A DNA stretch of 64,000 bases from Pelagibacteraceae bacterium. Its GTDB lineage: Bacteria > Pseudomonadota > Alphaproteobacteria > Pelagibacterales > Pelagibacteraceae. The position numbers and the translations under genes were made by a program. The DNA lies in the NCBI GenBank assembly GCA_002704145.1, contig PAFH01000016.1:67560-131559 (forward strand), given 5' to 3'. Positions 1-9,325 of this stretch are shown piece after piece. The notes under the pieces are model-generated. The model was not told the origin of the DNA and did no database searches. It worked only from the letters and a program-made list of their open reading frames with translations. How positions within the stretch are numbered: position 1 is the stretch's first letter; every line of letters starts with the position of its first letter.

Positions 1-1334
1 TCGCCACAAACAAAATAATCACCTTTTTTTAATCTGCCATTATTAATTAAAATAGTTGAGACTGGACCTTTGCCTTTATCAATTTTTGACTCGATTACCA
101 CACCTTTTGCACTTCCTGAAAAAGACGCTTTCAAATCTAAAATTTCTGATTGAAGTAAAATACTATCTTTTAATTTATCTAAATTTATTTTCTTAAGAGC
201 GGACACCTCTACAAATAATGTATCTCCACTTAGATCCTCTGCTATAAGCTCATATTGCATCATCTCATTTTTAATCTTACTGATATTTTTTTCAGGTAAA
301 TCACATTTATTTATTGCAACAATAATTGGTACCTTTGCTGCTTTAGCATGTTTGATCGCTTCTACCGTCTGTGGTTTTATGCCATCATCTGCTGCTACAA
401 CTAAAACCACTATGTCAGTTATTTTAGAACCTCTCGCTCTCATCTCAGTAAAAGCAGCATGACCAGGCGTATCAATAAATGTAATTATTTTGTCTTTTTC
501 TGCTTTAACTTGATATGCACCAATATGCTGTGTTATTCCTCCATGTTCTCCTGAAACCACATTAGTGTCCCTTAACGAGTCAAGTAATGAAGTTTTACCG
601 TGATCGACATGTCCCATTATAGTAACTACAGGAGGCCTAGTTTTAATTTCACCTTCTAATTTTTCTTTAATTTGACTTTTTTCAAAAGATAATTTCTCTT
701 CAACAACTGGGTTATGGCCAAATTCTTTTACAATATATTCGGCTGTATCTTTGTCTATATTATGATTTATAGTAGCTATAACTTTCATATTTAATAAAAA
801 TTTAATTATTTCACTAGATTTTTCTGCCATACGATTGGATAATTCTTGTATTGTTATTTGCTCAGGAATTTTCACGTCTTTAATAACTTTTTTGAATTCT
901 TTTTTTTCGTCTCCCTCAGGTTTGTTTTTTTTCTCTTTTAATCTTGCTCGTTTTACTGAGGCTAAACTTCTTTGCTTAATTTCTATTTCCTCTACATTTA
1001 GAGCTCTAGAAACTGTTAATTTAAAATCTCTTTTGTCTATAGGGCTTTTTAACTTTAACTTACTTTTTCCTGAGGGTTTGTCTGGTTTTTTTATGAATGC
1101 TTTTGTAGCTTGTTGCTCAATAAATTTTCTAGCAAAATTTTTTTTCTTAGTAAAATCTTGTTGAGCTTGACCTAAAGTCTGATTAGTTTTGTAAGTGTTT
1201 TTATTACTTTTGAAATTTTTTTTCTTTTCTACAGAAAATGATCTTTTTCCGTCAGAACTAATTCTACTGGGGTCAATTTTTTTTTTTTAAATTTGATGAA
1301 ATAGTTAATGTTTTTTTTTACTTTTATTTTCCAT
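1..1334 (-). CDS. infB: Translation initiation factor IF-2 (partial, N-terminal part; double frameshift near start)
   Basis: IF-2 is the GTPase that brings initiator tRNA to the 30S subunit. The visible part has a long basic N-terminal region and then the G domain: GHVDHGKT (G1), DTPGHAAF (G3), NKCD (G4) and a SAL motif (G5). The gene runs off the left edge, so the C-terminal domains are not seen. It follows nusA by 8 bases, as in the usual nusA-infB operon. The ATG at 1334 is the only plausible start, but its frame stops after nine codons. The conserved frame is reached only by shifting at one poly-A run (+ strand T-run 1311-1319) and shifting back at a second one (1277-1288). The two indels cancel, so the frame before and after them is the same. 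Confidence 0.93.
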
Positions 1335-1342
1335 AGTATTAT

Positions 1343-2893
1343 TTATTTATAAATAATTTCTCTAGCTGACATAATTAGTTGATCAGCTTCTTTTCTTGAT
1401 AGAGAAAACTCCTCAAGATATCCGTCTATTCTAATCTTTTTACCTTTTATTTCATCAAACCCACCTATTAGCTCATCTGATGATAGATCCGCAAAGTCAT
1501 TTAATTTTTTTATATTTTTTTGACCTAAAATAACAAGCATGCCTTGGGTCATTCCTTTAAGATTTATCAAAGAATCCTCAACACCAAGTTCTTTTAGTTT
1601 TTTAGCAACTTCCTCTTTTTCTTTCACAAGAGTTTCTTTTGATCTATTAATAAGTTCTTTTGCTGTCTCCTCGTCTATCGCATCAATTTTTGAAATATTA
1701 TCTGGCGTAGATTGAGCTATATCCTCTATACTTGTGAATCCTTCAGACACCAATAATTGCCCTAAAGTTTCATCAACTTCCAAATTTTTTATAAGAGTCT
1801 CTGTTCTTTCTTTAAATTCAGTTTGTCTTCTCTCCGAGTCTTCCTTGTCAGTTAAAATATCTATTTCAAAATTAGTTAATTTCGATGCCAATCTTACGTT
1901 TTGACCTCTTCGCCCAATCGCTTTGCTTAAATTTTCTTCTGTAAGAATTATATCAATTCTTTTATTTTCTTGATCAATTAAAACTTTTTGAATTTCTGCA
2001 GGAGAAAGAGACTCGGAAATCAATGTTGGGAGATCTTCAGTCCACTTAATTATATCAATTTTCTCTCCATGCAGTTCATTAACAATAGTTTGCACTCTAC
2101 TGCCTCGCATTCCTACACATGCTCCTACTGGATCAATTGAAGCATCTTGTGAATGAACACAAATTTTTGCTCTACTGCCTGGATCTCTTGCTACCGATTT
2201 AATTTCTATTGTTCCTTCGTATATTTCTGGAACTTCCTGAAAAAATAGTTTCGCTAGAAATTGAGGGTGAGCTCTTGATAAAAAAATTTGATGCCCTTTT
2301 AGTTCTTTTTTTACTTCATAGCAATAGGCTTTTACTCTATCACCATTTTTTAAAATCTCCCTTGGTATTAATTCATCTTTTTTGATAACACCTTCGGCTT
2401 TACCAAGATCAACTATCACATTTCCATACTCTAACCTCTTGATTATTCCACTTAAAATTTGACCTTGTTTATCTATAAAATCTTCATATTGTCTATTTTT
2501 TTCTGCTTCTCTTACTCTAGCGCTAATTACTTGTTTGGCGCTTTGTGCTGCTATTCTTCCAAAATCTATTTGAGGTAGTTCTTCAAATATTTTATCACCT
2601 AATTTTAAATCTTTATTTTCATTATTTATTTTTTTTGCATCATCTAAAATAATTTCTTTGGCCGGTTCTTCAACTTTTTCAACAATTAATAATACTTTAT
2701 GAATTTTGATTTCACCGTTTTCTCTATCAATTACTACCTCTATATTGTTATCGTTTCCAAACTTTGTTAAAGCAGCTTTTTGAATAGCGCTTTCCATTGA
2801 TCCAATAACAAGTTCTTTATCGATAGATTTTTCATTAGCTACCGCATCTACAATTCTCAAAAGCTCTAATTTATCTAGTCCTCTATTTAGCAT
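1343..2893 (-). CDS. nusA: Transcription termination/antitermination factor NusA
   Basis: NusA binds RNA polymerase and modulates pausing, intrinsic termination and antitermination. At 516 residues it has the usual layout: an N-terminal RNAP-binding domain (about 1-130), an S1 domain (about 145-205, GKAEGVIKKDELIPRE), two KH domains (the second includes IGRRGQNVRLASK near residue 335) and two acidic C-terminal repeats. The start is supported by AGGAG seven bases upstream of the ATG. It leads an operon into infB. The rimP and ylxR genes that commonly flank nusA are not present here: metK lies directly upstream and infB directly downstream. A terminator-like hairpin sits just before its ribosome binding site. 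Confidence 0.97.
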   Translation of the reverse strand: MLNRGLDKLELLRIVDAVANEKSIDKELVIGSMESAIQKAALTKFGNDNNIEVVIDRENGEIKIHKVLLIVEKVEEPAKEIILDDAKKINNENKDLKLGDKIFEELPQIDFGRIAAQSAKQVISARVREAEKNRQYEDFIDKQGQILSGIIKRLEYGNVIVDLGKAEGVIKKDELIPREILKNGDRVKAYCYEVKKELKGHQIFLSRAHPQFLAKLFFQEVPEIYEGTIEIKSVARDPGSRAKICVHSQDASIDPVGACVGMRGSRVQTIVNELHGEKIDIIKWTEDLPTLISESLSPAEIQKVLIDQENKRIDIILTEENLSKAIGRRGQNVRLASKLTNFEIDILTDKEDSERRQTEFKERTETLIKNLEVDETLGQLLVSEGFTSIEDIAQSTPDNISKIDAIDEETAKELINRSKETLVKEKEEVAKKLKELGVEDSLINLKGMTQGMLVILGQKNIKKLNDFADLSSDELIGGFDEIKGKKIRIDGYLEEFSLSRKEADQLIMSAREIIYK

Positions 2894-2905
2894 TTATTTA
2901 CTCCT

Positions 2906-2932
2906 AAAAAAAAATGGGCAAAAGCCCATTTT
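2906..2932 (-). terminator. Terminator-like hairpin just upstream of nusA (possible attenuator; also ends metK)
   Basis: Read on the minus strand, AAAATGGGC and GCCCATTTT form a 9-bp stem with a 4-base loop, and the run continues to nine T's. This is a standard intrinsic terminator. It abuts AGGAG (2901-2905), the nusA ribosome binding site, so any transcript entering nusA must read through it. It can end metK transcripts. Because a promoter-like sequence lies between metK and the hairpin, it could also act as an attenuator for nusA-infB. Confidence 0.75.
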
Positions 2933-2954
2933 GTATTTATCCAGTTATACGTCT

Positions 2955-2982
2955 ATAATAGAGAAAAATGTGTTTTTTTCAA
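2955..2982 (-). promoter_or_regulatory. Candidate sigma-70-type promoter for nusA-infB
   Basis: On the minus strand TTGAAA (2977-2982) and TATTAT (2955-2960) are separated by 16 bases, a close match to the housekeeping -35/-10 pattern. The predicted start gives a leader of about 55 bases containing the terminator-like hairpin. AT-rich DNA produces such matches by chance, so this is inference. Its position right after the metK stop codon supports it. Confidence 0.5.
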
Positions 2983-2984
2983 GA

Positions 2985-4148
2985 TTACAATTTAAATAAA
3001 TCAGCTTTATCAGTTTTTTCCCAAGTAAATTCACCCTTATTTGTAGGTTTTCTTCCAAAATGACCGTAGGCCGATGTGATTTCATAAATAGGATTGTTTA
3101 GTTTTAACATTTCTCTAATTCCTCTAGGCGATAGATTAAAATTTTCTTCAATTATTTTTTTTATTGGATTTATTTTTTCTTCATCTCCAGAAGCAAGCTT
3201 TATGAAAATTGAAAGTGGCTTTGAAACTCCAATAGCGTAAGCTAGTTGGATTAAACATTTTTCCGATACTCCAGCTGCTACAATATTTTTTGAAAGATAT
3301 CTCGCTGCATAAGCTGCAGATCTATCAACTTTTGTAGGATCTTTCCCAGAAAATGCTCCACCTCCGTGTGGAGCTGCTCCACCATAAGTATCAACAATTA
3401 TTTTTCTTCCAGTAAGACCTGTGTCTCCATCAGGGCCGCCAATTATAAATTGTCCAGTGGGATTTATGTAAATTTCTTTAGAATCAAGATCTTGAATATA
3501 TTTTTCTGGAATAGATTTTTTTATATAAGGTATTATTAATGCCTTTACTTGATCTTGATTTAAATCTTTTGAGTGTTGAGTAGAAATTACTACTGATGTT
3601 ACTTTTACAGGCTTATTTCTGTCGTACATCATCGTAACCTGGCTTTTTGAGTCAGGTTCTATGCCCTTTAAAACTCCTTTTTTCCTATCTGCTGCCATAA
3701 GTCTTAATATTTTATGAGAAAAAAAAATTGGGGCCGGCATTAAGTCCTCTGTCTCCTTACACGCATATCCAAACATTATTCCCTGGTCACCTGCACCTTC
3801 ATCTTTATTGCCTTTGGAGTCTACTCCCATCGCTATATCTGCTGACTGCTCATGCAAGTGTGTTTCTATATCTGCGGTTTTCCAACTAAAACCTTTTTGA
3901 TCATAACCAATATCTTTAATACAATTTTTTACTTTATTTATAATATCGTCTTTTTTTATTTTGGGTCCACGTATTTCACCTGCTAAGACGACTTTATTAG
4001 TTGTCGTCAAAGTTTCACAAGCAACTCTAGAAAATGGATCGAGAGATAAATATGAGTCAACAACCATATCGGAAATCCTATCACAAACTTTGTCTGGATG
4101 ACCTTCAGAAACTGACTCACTAGTGAATAGATATTTATTGTTTTCCAT
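2985..4148 (-). CDS. metK: S-adenosylmethionine synthetase
   Basis: MetK makes S-adenosylmethionine from methionine and ATP in the cytoplasm. The protein has the full family length (387 residues), beginning with a [11 protein letters not shown] motif. It also carries [11 protein letters not shown] (about residue 117), which contributes to the ATP/methionine site, and [19 protein letters not shown] (about residue 264), the phosphate-binding loop. Its start overlaps the 3' end of lnt by 14 bases, so the two are probably co-transcribed and translationally coupled. There is no room for a SAM riboswitch in front of it. Confidence 0.98.
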   Translation of the reverse strand: MENNKYLFTSESVSEGHPDKVCDRISDMVVDSYLSLDPFSRVACETLTTTNKVVLAGEIRGPKIKKDDIINKVKNCIKDIGYDQKGFSWKTADIETHLHEQSADIAMGVDSKGNKDEGAGDQGIMFGYACKETEDLMPAPIFFSHKILRLMAADRKKGVLKGIEPDSKSQVTMMYDRNKPVKVTSVVISTQHSKDLNQDQVKALIIPYIKKSIPEKYIQDLDSKEIYINPTGQFIIGGPDGDTGLTGRKIIVDTYGGAAPHGGGAFSGKDPTKVDRSAAYAARYLSKNIVAAGVSEKCLIQLAYAIGVSKPLSIFIKLASGDEEKINPIKKIIEENFNLSPRGIREMLKLNNPIYEITSAYGHFGRKPTNKGEFTWEKTDKADLFKL

Positions 4149-5706
4149 TAGATCTTATTTTAAAAAATAAAAAGATAAATAGATATGTAAATAAAAGAAT
4201 AAAAAATATCAAATCATTTTTACTTTTATATTCTGTTTTAAATAATGGAATAAAAGCCTCAATATTTCCCGTTTCGTTAATATCTAATCTTTTTACTATC
4301 TGACCTTTGTTGTCTATTACAGCACTTATGCCCTTGTTTGCTGATCTAACCAAAAATGAATTATTTTCAATTGATCTGAAAATAGCTTTAGCAAAATGTT
4401 GGTGTGGTCCAATTGTATTTCCAAACCATCCATCTTCAGAAATATTTATTATCAAATTAGTTTTATCTACTGACTGAGCAAGTTCAGGAAATATTATCTC
4501 ATAGCAAATTAATGGAAGAATGTTAACTTTATCGATTATAATATTATCTTGTTTTTTCCCCTTTGAAAAAGAGCCATAGCCTTGGGTAATTTTTTTTAGT
4601 CCAATTTTTTCAAAGAAATTTTCGAAAGGCAAAAATTCTCCAAAAGGGACAAGTTTTATTTTGTCATATTGGTGCAATATTTCAAAATTGTTATTTACAA
4701 TGACTAAACTATTTAAATACTCATTTGTTTTAATGTCTATTGTATTTACCCCGAAAATTATGAAATGATTTTTGCTAAAATTTTCTTTTATCATTTCTCT
4801 AAACACTAAAATTTTATTATAATTAAACCCTGCAAAAACTCCTTCGGGCCAAATAAAATAAGTTTTCTTTCCTGGGTCTGGGTCGCTATATCTTATTAAC
4901 TTTTGTAGCTTTGTACTTATTTCATTTATTGATTGATCATATTTGAGTTTAAAATTTGGTGAGACTACTTTAACAAAGATTTTTTCATCCTTAGAAATGT
5001 AATTTATTAGACTTTTGTTTTTATTGATTGAATATGTTCCATAAATAAAATTTAAAAAGATAAAAATAAAAAAGAATGATAATATTATAATTTTTTTATT
5101 GAGATTATGTCTTAGAAAAAATACTGCTGGAATAGTAAATATTGTAATTACGATTAGATTAAAAGCATAGAGACCAAAAATGTTAAGTGTCTGCAACCCT
5201 TCATTCACCCAAGAAAAACTGTAGCCCCACAGATTCCAGGGAAAGCCAGTTAAAATTTTACCTCTTATATAGTCGGACAGTGCTAAAGACGCTGAAAATA
5301 ATAAAACTGAAGGAAAGTTATAACTTAGAAATTGACCTATAATCATAATTATTAGAGCGTTAAAAAAACTTAAAAAGAAAGGTATAAAAATAATTGCAAA
5401 GGGTATAAGAAATCTAAAATTATCATCAAATGTTAGTGAGTTAGAAATCCAAAACACCCCCGCTAAATAAAACCCAAAACTAAAAACAAAACCAAGTATA
5501 AATAAGTTTTTTTTATAAGGTTTTTTTCTATAAGTACTTTTCGATCCTTTATTTACATAAACAATTAATAAAAAAAGAATTGGCAATACAATAAAATTTA
5601 TTAGCGAGAAATTGAAAGGTTGAAAAGATAAAACAGTTATTAAACCAAGAAAAAAAGGTATGAAATATAGTATACTAATTCTTTTATTTAAAAAAAAATT
5701 CAACAT
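4135..5706 (-). CDS. lnt: Apolipoprotein N-acyltransferase
   Basis: Lnt transfers a third acyl chain to the N-terminal cysteine of lipoproteins in the inner membrane. The first ~230 residues are strongly hydrophobic with several membrane spans. The rest is a nitrilase-like periplasmic domain with the Glu-Lys-Cys triad visible in [27 protein letters not shown] and [12 protein letters not shown] final hydrophobic segment closes the protein. It sits between ybeY (adjacent start and stop codons) and metK, an order typical of alphaproteobacteria. Lipoproteins that could be its substrates are encoded in the window (LptE, the BON protein, the DUF3576 protein). Confidence 0.95.
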   Translation of the reverse strand: MLNFFLNKRISILYFIPFFLGLITVLSFQPFNFSLINFIVLPILFLLIVYVNKGSKSTYRKKPYKKNLFILGFVFSFGFYLAGVFWISNSLTFDDNFRFLIPFAIIFIPFFLSFFNALIIMIIGQFLSYNFPSVLLFSASLALSDYIRGKILTGFPWNLWGYSFSWVNEGLQTLNIFGLYAFNLIVITIFTIPAVFFLRHNLNKKIIILSFFFIFIFLNFIYGTYSINKNKSLINYISKDEKIFVKVVSPNFKLKYDQSINEISTKLQKLIRYSDPDPGKKTYFIWPEGVFAGFNYNKILVFREMIKENFSKNHFIIFGVNTIDIKTNEYLNSLVIVNNNFEILHQYDKIKLVPFGEFLPFENFFEKIGLKKITQGYGSFSKGKKQDNIIIDKVNILPLICYEIIFPELAQSVDKTNLIINISEDGWFGNTIGPHQHFAKAIFRSIENNSFLVRSANKGISAVIDNKGQIVKRLDINETGNIEAFIPLFKTEYKSKNDLIFFILLFTYLFIFLFFKIRSNGKQ

Positions 5707-6171
5707 TTATTTTATAAAGCTTAGATATTTTTTTTCTACTTCGTGCATTGTATTAAAATCTTTATTAGTTTTATGTTTGTAACCAAATAAATGGATCAAT
5801 CCATGTATCCAAAGTTTATTAAAATCATTCTCAAATTTAATTCTATCTTTTTTGTATTTAATTTTCTTAAGGTTTATTATTATATCTCCTATATAAATTT
5901 CTTTTTCTTTCTTAAGACAATTGATAAAGCTTTTCTTTTCATAAAATGGAAACGAAAGAATATCGGTAGCCTTGCTTTTGCCCCTAAATTTTTTGTTTAA
6001 TTTCTTGATTTCTTGAGAGTCTGATAATAGTAAGGAACATATCAAAGTCTTTTTTTTATAATACTCATTTTTTTTATTTAATAATCTAAGTTTTTTTTTA
6101 AAAAAAACTTCAGGGTTTTTTAAATATTTTTTCCAAAGAATATTACTTAAAATGACATTAATTTTTATCAT
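5707..6171 (-). CDS. ybeY: Endoribonuclease / rRNA maturation factor YbeY
   Basis: YbeY is a metal-dependent endonuclease used in 16S rRNA 3'-end maturation and ribosome quality control. The family signature HGLIHLFGYKH, three zinc-binding histidines, lies near the C terminus. I place the start at the internal methionine of MIKINVILSN (6171). A longer form from 6213 would add 14 residues unlike the family and overlap phoH by 56 bases, whereas the shorter form overlaps it by 14. The stop abuts the lnt start. The phoH-ybeY-lnt order is conserved among proteobacteria. Confidence 0.93.
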   Translation of the reverse strand: MIKINVILSNILWKKYLKNPEVFFKKKLRLLNKKNEYYKKKTLICSLLLSDSQEIKKLNKKFRGKSKATDILSFPFYEKKSFINCLKKEKEIYIGDIIINLKKIKYKKDRIKFENDFNKLWIHGLIHLFGYKHKTNKDFNTMHEVEKKYLSFIK

Positions 6172-7165
6172 CTTCGCTTTTTCTTTGATAAGCTTGAATG
6201 ATTTTAGATACAAGTGGGTGCCTTACAACATCTGAGTGATTGAACTCTATAATTTTAATCTCCTCTATCTTTTTTACAATATCCTTTGATTTAATAAGAC
6301 CTGATTGTGCCTTGTGAATCAAATCAATTTGCGATGGGTCACCGTTAACAACTAATTTTGAATTTTCACCTATTCGAGTTAAAAACATCTTTATTTGTGT
6401 TTCCGTAGCATTTTGTGCTTCATCAAGTATAGCAAAACAGTTTTTTAAAGTTCGCCCTCGCATAAAAGCAAGTGGTGCAATTTCAATTTCCCCTGATTCT
6501 ATTTTTTTGTCAATCTTGTCGGCTCCAAACAACTCATATAGTGCATCATATAGTGGCCGTAAATAAGGATCTACTTTCTCCTTCATATCACCTGGTAGAA
6601 ATCCTAATTTTTCTCCAGCCTCTACCGCGGGCCGAGATAGTATTACACGTTCAATTTTTTTTTCCATTAAAAGGGTGACACCAACAGATACAGCTAAAAA
6701 ACTTTTTCCTGTTCCAGCAGGACCTAATGAGAAAATAATATCGTTTTCTCTTAGAGCTTTAATATAATCTGATTGTTTTTCTGATCTAGCTATAACTGAT
6801 TTTCTTGGTGTTTTAATCAATTGATTGAAAGATTTTACATTAGATTCATTAAATTTCATATTATCCTTAACAGATATTATTATATCACTTTTTTCAATAT
6901 TATTTGTTAAAATATATTTATCGACTAGAAACTTGATAGCTTCTGAAAAATTTTTTAAGTTTTGTTCTTCTCCTTTGCAAGTAATTGAGTTACCTCTAAA
7001 AAAAATTTCAGTTTTTGTTAGTTTTTCCAGCTCCTTTAAATTTTGATTGAATTGACCAACAAGTGCCATTAACATTGGGTTGTTTTCCACTTGTACATTT
7101 ATTGTCTCTGAATCAATCTTTTTTATTTTAAAGTTTTTATGTTCTAATTTACTAATTTTTGACAT
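6158..7165 (-). CDS. ybeZ: PhoH-family ATPase (YbeZ)
   Basis: This is a PhoH-like P-loop ATPase that partners with YbeY in RNA metabolism. Walker A is GPAGTGKS (residues 148-155), Walker B is in CFAILDEAQNAT, and the N-terminal ~100 residues form the KH-like segment seen in YbeZ proteins. At 335 residues it is of normal size. It lies five bases downstream of miaB and overlaps ybeY, so miaB-phoH-ybeY-lnt-metK looks like one transcript. The name phoH is also used for this gene in alphaproteobacterial annotations. Confidence 0.95.
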   Translation of the reverse strand: MSKISKLEHKNFKIKKIDSETINVQVENNPMLMALVGQFNQNLKELEKLTKTEIFFRGNSITCKGEEQNLKNFSEAIKFLVDKYILTNNIEKSDIIISVKDNMKFNESNVKSFNQLIKTPRKSVIARSEKQSDYIKALRENDIIFSLGPAGTGKSFLAVSVGVTLLMEKKIERVILSRPAVEAGEKLGFLPGDMKEKVDPYLRPLYDALYELFGADKIDKKIESGEIEIAPLAFMRGRTLKNCFAILDEAQNATETQIKMFLTRIGENSKLVVNGDPSQIDLIHKAQSGLIKSKDIVKKIEEIKIIEFNHSDVVRHPLVSKIIQAYQRKSEDDKN

Positions 7166-7170
7166 ATGAT

Positions 7171-8505
7171 TTATGCTGCATATTCTTTGTATTTATCCTC
7201 AGGAAAGCACTCTCCAAATAGTGTGTTCACATTATAATCAATTATTTTTACTTTCTTTATTTTTCCTGTTAAATCTTCAGGACTTTTTGTTATTACTGAA
7301 TTAAAATATTCGTCTCTACCAAAAAACATATTATTATTTTTCATTCGATTCTCAAATAAAACATTCGATAATGAGTTCACAAGTTTTTTCCTATAATTAA
7401 TCTTGATTTCTTCTGCAACTTTCTGAAAATAAATTAGCCTTTTTTTAGCAATGTTATAGTCAATTTCCTTTAATTTAGCAGCCGGAGTTCCAGGTCTTGC
7501 GCTAAAAATAAAGGAGTAAGAATTTATAAAATTTATTTTCTTCATTAAAGACACTGATTTTTTAAAATCTTCCTCTTTTTCGCCAGGATAAGCAATTATG
7601 AAATCACTAGAAAATTCCATTGACGGTTTTTTTTCTTTTAGTTTTTTTATAATTTCTAAATATTCTTCAATCGAATGGTTTCTATTCATAGCCTTAAGAA
7701 TTTTTGTCGAGCCAGTTTGTACTGGTAGATGAAGAAGTGGCATTAATTTTTCACAATTTTCGTGAGCTTCAATTAAATCTTTTGAAAAATCTTTTGGATG
7801 AGAGGTTGTATATCTTATTCTCTTTAAATCTTTAATTTCACTTAATTCGTATATGAGACTTGATAACTTATAGTTTTTATAATTATATGCATTTACATTT
7901 TGACCTAACAATACTATTTCTTTTGATCCATTTTTAATTAATTGTCTAGCCTCTATTAATATTTCAGAAATCGAACGTGAATATTCAGGACCTCTAGTAT
8001 AAGGAACTACGCAAAATTTACAGAATTTATCACAACCCTCTTGAATTGTTAAAAACGAGGAAACTTTATTATTAGAATTTTTTACATATTTTAGTTCATC
8101 AAACTTTTCGATAACATCAAATTCTGTATTATTCAACTTTTCATTTTTAAATTCAATTTTTGAAATAATACTATTAATATTTTGATATGATTGGGGTCCA
8201 ACAACTGCATCTATATATTTTTCCTTTTTTAATAAAACATCTCCTTCTGCTTGAGCAACACAACCAGCTACTATTGTAAGTGGTTTTTTTTTATTTCTGA
8301 ATACTTTTTTGAGTCTTCCAATGTCATGATAAACTTTGTGAGTTGCTTTCTCACGTATATGACAGGTGTTTAAAATATAACAGTCAGCTTTTTCAATCTC
8401 ATTAGTTTTTATATAATTTATTTTTTTAACAAAGTCTAAAATACGATTACTATCGTATTCATTCATTTGACACCCAAGAGTTTTAATAAAAATTTTTTTT
8501 GACAA
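7171..8505 (-). CDS. miaB: tRNA-2-methylthio-N6-dimethylallyladenosine synthase
   Basis: MiaB is a radical-SAM enzyme that adds a methylthio group at position 37 of certain tRNAs. The N-terminal UPF0004 domain supplies three cysteines for the auxiliary cluster (TLGCQMNEYDS, LNTCHIREKA, AGCVAQAEGD). The radical-SAM core has CDKFCKFC, the CxxxCxxC motif, and a C-terminal TRAM domain follows. Its 444 residues match the family. The start lies one base after the fur stop. Confidence 0.97.
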   Translation of the reverse strand: MSKKIFIKTLGCQMNEYDSNRILDFVKKINYIKTNEIEKADCYILNTCHIREKATHKVYHDIGRLKKVFRNKKKPLTIVAGCVAQAEGDVLLKKEKYIDAVVGPQSYQNINSIISKIEFKNEKLNNTEFDVIEKFDELKYVKNSNNKVSSFLTIQEGCDKFCKFCVVPYTRGPEYSRSISEILIEARQLIKNGSKEIVLLGQNVNAYNYKNYKLSSLIYELSEIKDLKRIRYTTSHPKDFSKDLIEAHENCEKLMPLLHLPVQTGSTKILKAMNRNHSIEEYLEIIKKLKEKKPSMEFSSDFIIAYPGEKEEDFKKSVSLMKKINFINSYSFIFSARPGTPAAKLKEIDYNIAKKRLIYFQKVAEEIKINYRKKLVNSLSNVLFENRMKNNNMFFGRDEYFNSVITKSPEDLTGKIKKVKIIDYNVNTLFGECFPEDKYKEYAA

Positions 8506-8506
8506 T

Positions 8507-8932
8507 TTATTTTTTTACTTTTGAACCGTATAGTTCAAGTTTATGATCAACAAGTTTGTAACCCAGTTTTTTGGCTACTTCGATTTGAAGTTTTTCTATA
8601 TCTTTATCAACGAACTCAATGATTTCTCCACTGTTAATATCAATTAAATGATCATGATGTTCATCCGGCGATTGTTCATATCTAGCTTTGCCACCTTTAA
8701 AATCATGTTTTTCAAGTATTCCTGATTCTTCAAACAATTTTACAGTTCGGTATACTGTTGCGATACTAATTTTACTATCTATTTCACTTACTCTTTTATG
8801 AAGTTCATCAACATCGGGATGATCTTTTGACCCATATTTATCTTTAGAGTCTGACATTACCTGTGCAATAATTTTTCTTTGATCGGTAAGTCTAACTCCT
8901 TTAGCTTTACATTTATCTTCTATAGAATTCAT
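8507..8932 (-). CDS. fur: Fur-family metal-dependent transcriptional regulator
   Basis: This is a 141-residue Fur-family regulator. The N-terminal winged helix ends in SIATVYRTVKLFEESGI, the recognition-helix region, and the dimerisation domain contains the histidine-rich YEQSPDEHHDHLIDINSGEI. Fur usually represses iron uptake in response to Fe2+. In alphaproteobacteria the branch may instead be Mur or another variant, and the sequence alone does not decide the metal. The CxxC structural zinc pair of some Fur proteins is absent. It forms an operon with tsaB upstream (9-base gap) and miaB downstream. Confidence 0.93.
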   Translation of the reverse strand: MNSIEDKCKAKGVRLTDQRKIIAQVMSDSKDKYGSKDHPDVDELHKRVSEIDSKISIATVYRTVKLFEESGILEKHDFKGGKARYEQSPDEHHDHLIDINSGEIIEFVDKDIEKLQIEVAKKLGYKLVDHKLELYGSKVKK

Positions 8933-8941
8933 TTTAATAGT

Positions 8942-9325
8942 TTAACTTAAATATATTGGTCTAATCAATTTTTTTTCTATTAAATTTTTTTTAAATAAAA
9001 TTTCAATATTTACAAGGTTAAATTGAGGTAAGTCTTGGTCTTTATAGCCATATAACTTAATATTTTTTGAAATTTTAATTCCTTTTGCCACTGCCAAAGC
9101 GACTCTAATAGTCGAAAAGCTACCTGGGCCATAATTGACTAAAATCGTAAAATTTTGATCGAAATTGACATTATTTTTCTCAATTAAATTTATAATTGTT
9201 GAAACTAATGCTTCGTTTTTTTCAATTTTCATTTGAATATTATGAATAAAAAAATTATTATTAGTTTTTATACCAATTTGATCATTTTTACCTGTGCAAT
9301 TAATAATTAAAAAATCTTTTATCAT
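8942..9325 (-). CDS. tsaB: tRNA threonylcarbamoyladenosine biosynthesis protein TsaB (compact form)
   Basis: TsaB is the scaffold partner of TsaD in making the t6A modification of ANN-decoding tRNAs. The family hallmark GPGSFSTIRVALAVAKGI (usually GPGSFTGLR...) is near residue 67 and the ending RPIYLS resembles the usual TsaB C terminus. At 127 residues it is much shorter than the typical ~220: the middle section is missing and both ends are present. This looks like reductive shortening and not a frameshift. The ORF is overlapped for 32 bases by the divergent deacetylase gene. Confidence 0.8.
   Translation of the reverse strand: MIKDFLIINCTGKNDQIGIKTNNNFFIHNIQMKIEKNEALVSTIINLIEKNNVNFDQNFTILVNYGPGSFSTIRVALAVAKGIKISKNIKLYGYKDQDLPQFNLVNIEILFKKNLIEKKLIRPIYLS

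Noticed and set aside
835..1164. Plus-strand ORF of 109 residues over infB
   Set aside because: It is the antisense shadow of the lysine-rich N-terminal region of IF-2 and has no ribosome binding site or motif.
2894..2984. A SAM riboswitch near metK
   Set aside because: metK's start overlaps lnt, leaving no leader; the only hairpin lies downstream of metK and is a simple terminator.
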